Below are positions 60,458-64,000 of a stretch of DNA of 64,000 nt, piece by piece. The number at the start of each line of letters is the position of its first letter. Positions within the stretch are counted from its first letter, which is position 1. A program made the position numbers and the translations under genes. The stretch lies in contig QAYZ01000016.1 of NCBI GenBank assembly GCA_003054655.1, forward strand, positions 868,001 through 932,000. The letters are read 5' to 3'. The notes beneath the pieces are model-generated. The model did not search any database. It was not told the origin of the DNA and saw nothing but the letters and a program-made list of their open reading frames with translations. The stretch comes from Spartobacteria bacterium LR76. Lineage in GTDB: Bacteria > Verrucomicrobiota > Verrucomicrobiia > Chthoniobacterales > Terrimicrobiaceae.

Positions 60458-62248
60458 TCAGGCGCGGTTCTTGATGGCGTCGGCCAGTGCGGTGACGACC
60501 TCGGCGCGAGGTTTCGCACCCAGATTGCCTTTTCCGTGCTCGCGAACGCTGACGGCTCCGGCCTCCAGGTCCCGCTTGCCGATGACGAGCATGGTGTGAA
60601 CCTTGGCCTGCTCGGCGCGCTGGATCTTGCCGTTGATCTTGTCGCTGGAGATATCCAGCTCGGCACGGATGCCGAGACCGCGAAGCTCCGCATGGAGATC
60701 CTTCGCGGCGTCGACGAGCGGGTCTTCGTCGCCGATCGTCATCACGCGCACCTGCTCGGGAGCGAGCCAGAGCGGGAAATTGCCCGCGTAGTGCTCGATG
60801 AGGAAGCCGATGAAGCGCTCATGTGTGCCGAGCGGGGCGCGATGGATGCACAGCGGAGTTTTCTCCGTATTGTCGCGGTCCTTGTAGGTCAGACCAAAGC
60901 GGGCCGGTACGGCAAAGTCGACCTGGTTCGTGGCGATAGTGAATTCCCGCCCGATGGCGCTCCACACCTGCACGTCGATCTTGGGACCGTAGAAGGCGGC
61001 TTCATTCGGCACCTCGACATAGTTGATGCCGGAGCGAATGAGGACGTTGCGCACCATGTCCTCGGTCTTTTTCCAAAGCTCGGGCTGGTCGACAAACTTC
61101 TGGCCCAGCTTGGCCGGGTCGTGGGTCGAGAAACGCATGACGTACTTGTCGATTCCGAAAATCTTGAAGTACTTCAGGTACATCTCGTTCACCGCGCGGA
61201 ACTCCTGCTCAAACTGGTCCTCCGTGCAGTAAATGTGCGCGTCGTTCATCTGCATGGACCGCACGCGCATGAGGCCGAAAAGCTCACCGCTCTGCTCGTA
61301 GCGATAGCATGCGCCGTACTCAGCGAGGCGCAGGGGCAGGTCGCGATAGCTGCGCTGCACCGCTCCGAAGAGCTTGTGATGGTGCGGGCAGTTCATCGCC
61401 TTGAGGTAATACTTTACGGAATCCCCGCCCTCCTCCTCGCTGAACTCCATCGGAGGAAACATCGAGTCGGCGTAGTACGGCAGGTGGCCACTGCATTTGT
61501 ACATGCTCTCGCGCGCAATGTGCGGCGTGCGGACACGCTGATACCCGGCGGCGAACTCCGTCTCTTTGGCGAGGCGCTCGAGCTCCTCGACCAGCACGGT
61601 GCCCTTGGGCAGCCAGAGCGGGAGACCGGGGCCGACGTCTTCGTCGAAGCAGAAAAGCTCCATCTCGCGGCCGATCTTGCGATGGTCGCGCTTTTTGGCC
61701 TCCTCCAGCATGGTGAAGTAAGCCTCCATCTCGGTCTTGTTCTTGAAGGCCGTGCCGTAGACGCGCTGGAGCTGCGGGTTGCGCTCGTCGCCCTTGTAAT
61801 AGGCGCTGGCGAGATGGGTGAGCTTGAAGGCACCGATGCGGCCGGTGTGCGAAACGTGCGGGCCGGCGCAAAGGTCGGTAAACTGTCCGTTGCGGTAAAT
61901 CGTGATGACCTCGCCATCCGGGATGTGCTGGACGATATCGAGCTTGAACTTGCTCGGCTCGGTGCGACCGCCGAGGGCGGCGAGTTCCCCCCGCTCGGCC
62001 ATGGCGATAGCCTCCTCGCGGGAAACCTCGATGCGCTCAAAGCGGTTGTTCGCCTTGATCTCCTTTTTCATCTCCTCCTCGATCCGCGCGAAGTCCTCGG
62101 GCGTGATGCGGTGCGGCAGCTCCAGATCGTAATAAAAGCCGTTTTCCACCGGGGGACCGGCGGCGAATTGAGCCTCGGGCCAGATCTTCAGAATGGCCGT
62201 GGCAAGCACGTGGGCGCACGAATGGCGCAGGGTCTCGAGTTCAGTCAT
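60458..62248 (-). CDS. thrS: Threonyl-tRNA synthetase lacking the TGS domain
   Basis: The 596-residue protein starts MTELETLRHSCAHVLATA, directly at the N2 editing domain with its HxxxH motif. The usual N-terminal TGS domain (about 60 residues) is absent, and only 30 bases separate the ATG from the upstream gene, so no room exists for it. The catalytic core has AMNCPHHHKLF (zinc Cys), ACYRYEQSGELFGLMRVR (motif 2), and IHRAPLGTHERF (motif 3), followed by the anticodon-binding domain. It charges tRNA-Thr and edits Ser-tRNA-Thr. Confidence 0.95.
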   Translation of the reverse strand: MTELETLRHSCAHVLATAILKIWPEAQFAAGPPVENGFYYDLELPHRITPEDFARIEEEMKKEIKANNRFERIEVSREEAIAMAERGELAALGGRTEPSKFKLDIVQHIPDGEVITIYRNGQFTDLCAGPHVSHTGRIGAFKLTHLASAYYKGDERNPQLQRVYGTAFKNKTEMEAYFTMLEEAKKRDHRKIGREMELFCFDEDVGPGLPLWLPKGTVLVEELERLAKETEFAAGYQRVRTPHIARESMYKCSGHLPYYADSMFPPMEFSEEEGGDSVKYYLKAMNCPHHHKLFGAVQRSYRDLPLRLAEYGACYRYEQSGELFGLMRVRSMQMNDAHIYCTEDQFEQEFRAVNEMYLKYFKIFGIDKYVMRFSTHDPAKLGQKFVDQPELWKKTEDMVRNVLIRSGINYVEVPNEAAFYGPKIDVQVWSAIGREFTIATNQVDFAVPARFGLTYKDRDNTEKTPLCIHRAPLGTHERFIGFLIEHYAGNFPLWLAPEQVRVMTIGDEDPLVDAAKDLHAELRGLGIRAELDISSDKINGKIQRAEQAKVHTMLVIGKRDLEAGAVSVREHGKGNLGAKPRAEVVTALADAIKNRA

Positions 62249-62278
62249 GGTAAGTCTACCGGTTCCTGCGTCGTCCGA

Positions 62279-62485
62279 TCAGGCCAGTCGAATGGCCTCG
62301 TCGGAGATCAACAGGGGGATGCCGTTGCGAATGGGATAAAACACCTGTTCATCCTGTCGGATCAAGCCCGCTTCAAAATTGCCCGCCTTGAAGGAACGGG
62401 CGCGCGCGAGCTCCGAAGGCGTCGCCTCGCGGAGAGGCTGACGCGTTTCGGGACAACAGATGATTTCCAGGAGGCGTTTTTCCAT
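62279..62485 (-). CDS. Trm112/YcaR family small protein
   Basis: ATG at 62485 gives a 68-residue protein with the Trm112-like pattern LLEIICCPETRQPL at the N-terminus and YPIRNGIPLLISDEA near the end. Members are small zinc-ribbon-like proteins that activate methyltransferases in eukaryotes; bacterial ones are uncharacterised. Here the zinc ribbon is reduced to one Cys pair. It lies between the MoeB-rhodanese gene (13-base gap) and thrS (30-base gap). Confidence 0.85.
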   Translation of the reverse strand: MEKRLLEIICCPETRQPLREATPSELARARSFKAGNFEAGLIRQDEQVFYPIRNGIPLLISDEAIRLA

Positions 62486-62498
62486 AGCCTCGGGAGGT

Positions 62499-63689
62499 CT
62501 AGTATTTGGCGACGCTCGGATCGACGCGGTCGGCCCAGGCGAGGATGCCGCCTTCCACATTGGCGAGCTTGCCAAAGCCTGCCTTCTGGAGCTGGCGGAG
62601 GGCCTTGGCGCTGCGCACACCGCTCTTGCAGTGGATGACGATCTCATCGGCGCTGTCGAGTTCGCTCATGCGGGAGGTGAGCTCGCCCAGCGGGATGAGC
62701 TTCGCGCCCGGGATGCGGGCGATGTCCCACTCGAAGGGCTCGCGCACGTCGAGGAGGACGAATTTCTCCTTCGCGTCGAGGCGCTTCTTGAGGTCCTCCA
62801 CTGTGATCTCCGGCACCGGCGGCTCGGCGTCTTCCTCGGCCTGAGCCTGGGGAATGCCGCAGAATTGATCGTAGTCGATCGGCGCGGTGATGGTCGGGCT
62901 GGCGCTACACACGGGGCACTTCGGGTCCTTGCGAATCTTGAACTCGCGGAACTTCATCTTCAGCGCGTCAAAATGGATGAGGCGACCGATGAGCGGCTCG
63001 CCGATGCCGACGATGAGCTTCACGGCCTCGATGGCCTGGATCACGCCGACGACGCCCGGGAGCACGCCCAGCACGCCACCCTCGGCGCAGCTCGGGACCA
63101 TGCCCGGTGGCGGCGGCTCGGGGTACAGGCAGCGGTAGCAGGGACCGCCGAGATGCGGGGCAAACACGGTGGCCTGGCCGTCAAAGCGGAAGATCGAGCC
63201 GTAGATATTCGGCTTCTTCAGGAAGACGCTGACGTCGTTGGAAAGATAGCGCGTGGGGAAATTATCCGTACCGTCGATGACGATGTCGTACTGCTCGACG
63301 ATCTCCATCGCGTTTTCAGCGCGGAACATCACGTCATGCAGGACGACGTTGACGTTGGGATTGATGTCTTTGATGCGGTCGCGGGCGCTGTTCAGCTTCT
63401 TGCGGCCCACATCCTTGGTGCCGTGGAGCACCTGGCGCTGGAGATTCGAGTAGTCGACGACGTCGAAATCGATCAGCCCGAGCGTGCCGACGCCGGCCGC
63501 AGCGAGATAAAGCGCGATGGGAGAGCCGAGCCCTCCCGTGCCGATGCACAGGACGCGGGCGGCCTTGAGCTTCCGTTGCCCCTCCAGCGTCACCTCCGGC
63601 ATGATGAGATGCCGCGAGTAACGGGCGATTTCATCATTGCTGAACTCGATGTCTTCGAGTCGAGCGGGATCGAGGATGCTCTTGGTCAT
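62499..63689 (-). CDS. MoeB/ThiF-type adenylyltransferase fused to a rhodanese domain
   Basis: ATG at 63689 (MTKSILDPARL) starts a 396-residue protein. The E1-like domain (about 15-265) has GTGGLGSP (50-57), the DxxxxxNLQRQ segment, four zinc cysteines (C184, C187, C258, C261) and Cys201 in SCAEGGVLG. The rhodanese domain (about 295-396) has its active cysteine in IHCKSGVRS (C354). This is the MOCS3/Uba4/MoeZ arrangement, which adenylates and thiolates the C-terminus of MoaD or ThiS-like sulfur carriers. No carrier protein gene is adjacent. Confidence 0.94.
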   Translation of the reverse strand: MTKSILDPARLEDIEFSNDEIARYSRHLIMPEVTLEGQRKLKAARVLCIGTGGLGSPIALYLAAAGVGTLGLIDFDVVDYSNLQRQVLHGTKDVGRKKLNSARDRIKDINPNVNVVLHDVMFRAENAMEIVEQYDIVIDGTDNFPTRYLSNDVSVFLKKPNIYGSIFRFDGQATVFAPHLGGPCYRCLYPEPPPPGMVPSCAEGGVLGVLPGVVGVIQAIEAVKLIVGIGEPLIGRLIHFDALKMKFREFKIRKDPKCPVCSASPTITAPIDYDQFCGIPQAQAEEDAEPPVPEITVEDLKKRLDAKEKFVLLDVREPFEWDIARIPGAKLIPLGELTSRMSELDSADEIVIHCKSGVRSAKALRQLQKAGFGKLANVEGGILAWADRVDPSVAKY

Positions 63690-63799
63690 GGTAAGTTCGA
63701 TTAATGTTGAACCAGCCACGTTAGCGAAGAGAGACCGGATTGCAAGACACTGGAATATTTGACGACCACTCTTGTGCAGGGTATCTCCTCCAGCCTCGC

Positions 63800-64000
63800 A
63801 TGGGGATGAAAGCTACCATATCCAGCATATTTGCCGTTTTCGGCCTCGGCATCGTTTATTTCCTGGCCGCCATTCCCGCTGGCGTCGCCCTCAATCTCTC
63901 TCCCGCCGTTGCCGCCATCGCTGCCTGGACTGGATACACCGCCATCGCCGCCGCCATGCTCCTGATCGGCACTCCAGCCCGCGAGTGGATGCAGCGGAAG
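63800..64000 (+). CDS. Membrane protein, N-terminal part (partial at right edge)
   Basis: ATG 63800 or 63806 starts a frame that stays open to the end of the window. The visible 67 residues contain two hydrophobic segments (ISSIFAVFGLGIVYFLAAIP and AVAAIAAWTGYTAIAAAMLL) with a short polar loop and a basic end (GTPAREWMQRK). The pattern resembles the first part of COG2426-type small membrane proteins (putative small multidrug export), but this is tentative. It diverges from the MoeB-rhodanese gene across about 110 bases. Confidence 0.5.
   Translation, partial: MGMKATISSIFAVFGLGIVYFLAAIPAGVALNLSPAVAAIAAWTGYTAIAAAMLLIGTPAREWMQRK

Noticed and set aside
60536-62638. 700-codon open frame on the plus strand
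   Set aside because: It runs antisense to thrS and the Trm112-like gene, which have recognisable motifs; it is a mirror frame of high-GC codons.
62460-63704. 414-codon open frame on the plus strand
   Set aside because: It is antisense to the MoeB-rhodanese gene with clear metal and catalytic cysteines.
1-64000. Mobile elements, CRISPR arrays, tRNA or rRNA genes
   Set aside because: No transposase-like protein, regularly spaced direct repeats, terminal inverted repeats or recognisable tRNA cloverleaf was seen while reading the window.

Overview
The window looks like chromosomal housekeeping DNA from a GC-rich Gram-negative bacterium. I infer Verrucomicrobiota, possibly Spartobacteria-like, from gene content: a bacterial deoxyhypusine synthase-like enzyme, a histone H1-like Lys/Ala protein, an entericidin-like lipoprotein, many Lpp-type signal peptides and an OmpA-like lipoprotein. 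This is an inference; no rRNA or other phylogenetic marker was compared. Genes are dense on both strands. Stop and start codons often overlap (ATGA, GTGA or TGATG), which suggests translational coupling. I see no insertion sequence, prophage, CRISPR array, tRNA or rRNA.

Layout. 1-4975 (+): ABC-F end, a GNAT-like protein fused by overlap to a histone-deacetylase-like amidohydrolase, a STAS protein, UbiX, a coiled-coil zinc-ribbon protein and a degenerate M14-like protein. 5116-10301: a Gfo/Idh/MocA oxidoreductase, a TPR membrane protein, RecF, and an aminotransferase with an Lrp regulator. 10370-16902: H1-like protein, then a minus-strand block of UbiB kinase, PAS histidine kinase, aldehyde dehydrogenase and oligopeptidase F. 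17015-22409 (+): BrkB, glutathione peroxidase, aldo/keto reductase, FKBP, CE7 esterase, ArsC-like protein and a secreted repeat protein. 22482-29232: DnaJ/CbpA, SerRS, TilS, an Mpv17-like membrane protein, a Na+/H+ antiporter and a double-domain siroheme-decarboxylase-like protein.

29254-33615 (-) holds SMC with an unusual repeat-bearing acidic tail, followed at once by a tiny entericidin-like gene in which the lipobox cysteine codon is TGA. 33731-40793: M20 peptidase, a large MscS channel, NIL-domain protein, YceI, TPR protein, ProC and a lipoprotein. 40814-45638 (+): deoxyhypusine synthase-like protein, a YukJ-like protein, ComEC and an ABC ATPase. 45639-53733: YmdB, cell-wall amidase, ParA, PyrE, NfeD, peroxiredoxin, OmpA-like lipoprotein and an FHA-ABCG transporter. 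53740-57439 (-): FolC, AccD, ComF and a CPBP protease. BioA (+) follows. 58808-63689 (-): MoeB-rhodanese, Trm112-like, ThrRS without a TGS domain, IF-3 with an AUU start, and a HAD phosphatase. A membrane protein runs off the right end.

The most interesting items are the TGA-for-Cys lipoprotein, the SMC tail, the coupled acetyltransferase/deacetylase pair, the bacterial Mpv17 homologue, the fused AhbA/AhbB-like protein, and the M14 and ComEC homologues with altered metal-binding motifs. All family assignments are from motif reading alone, with no database search.
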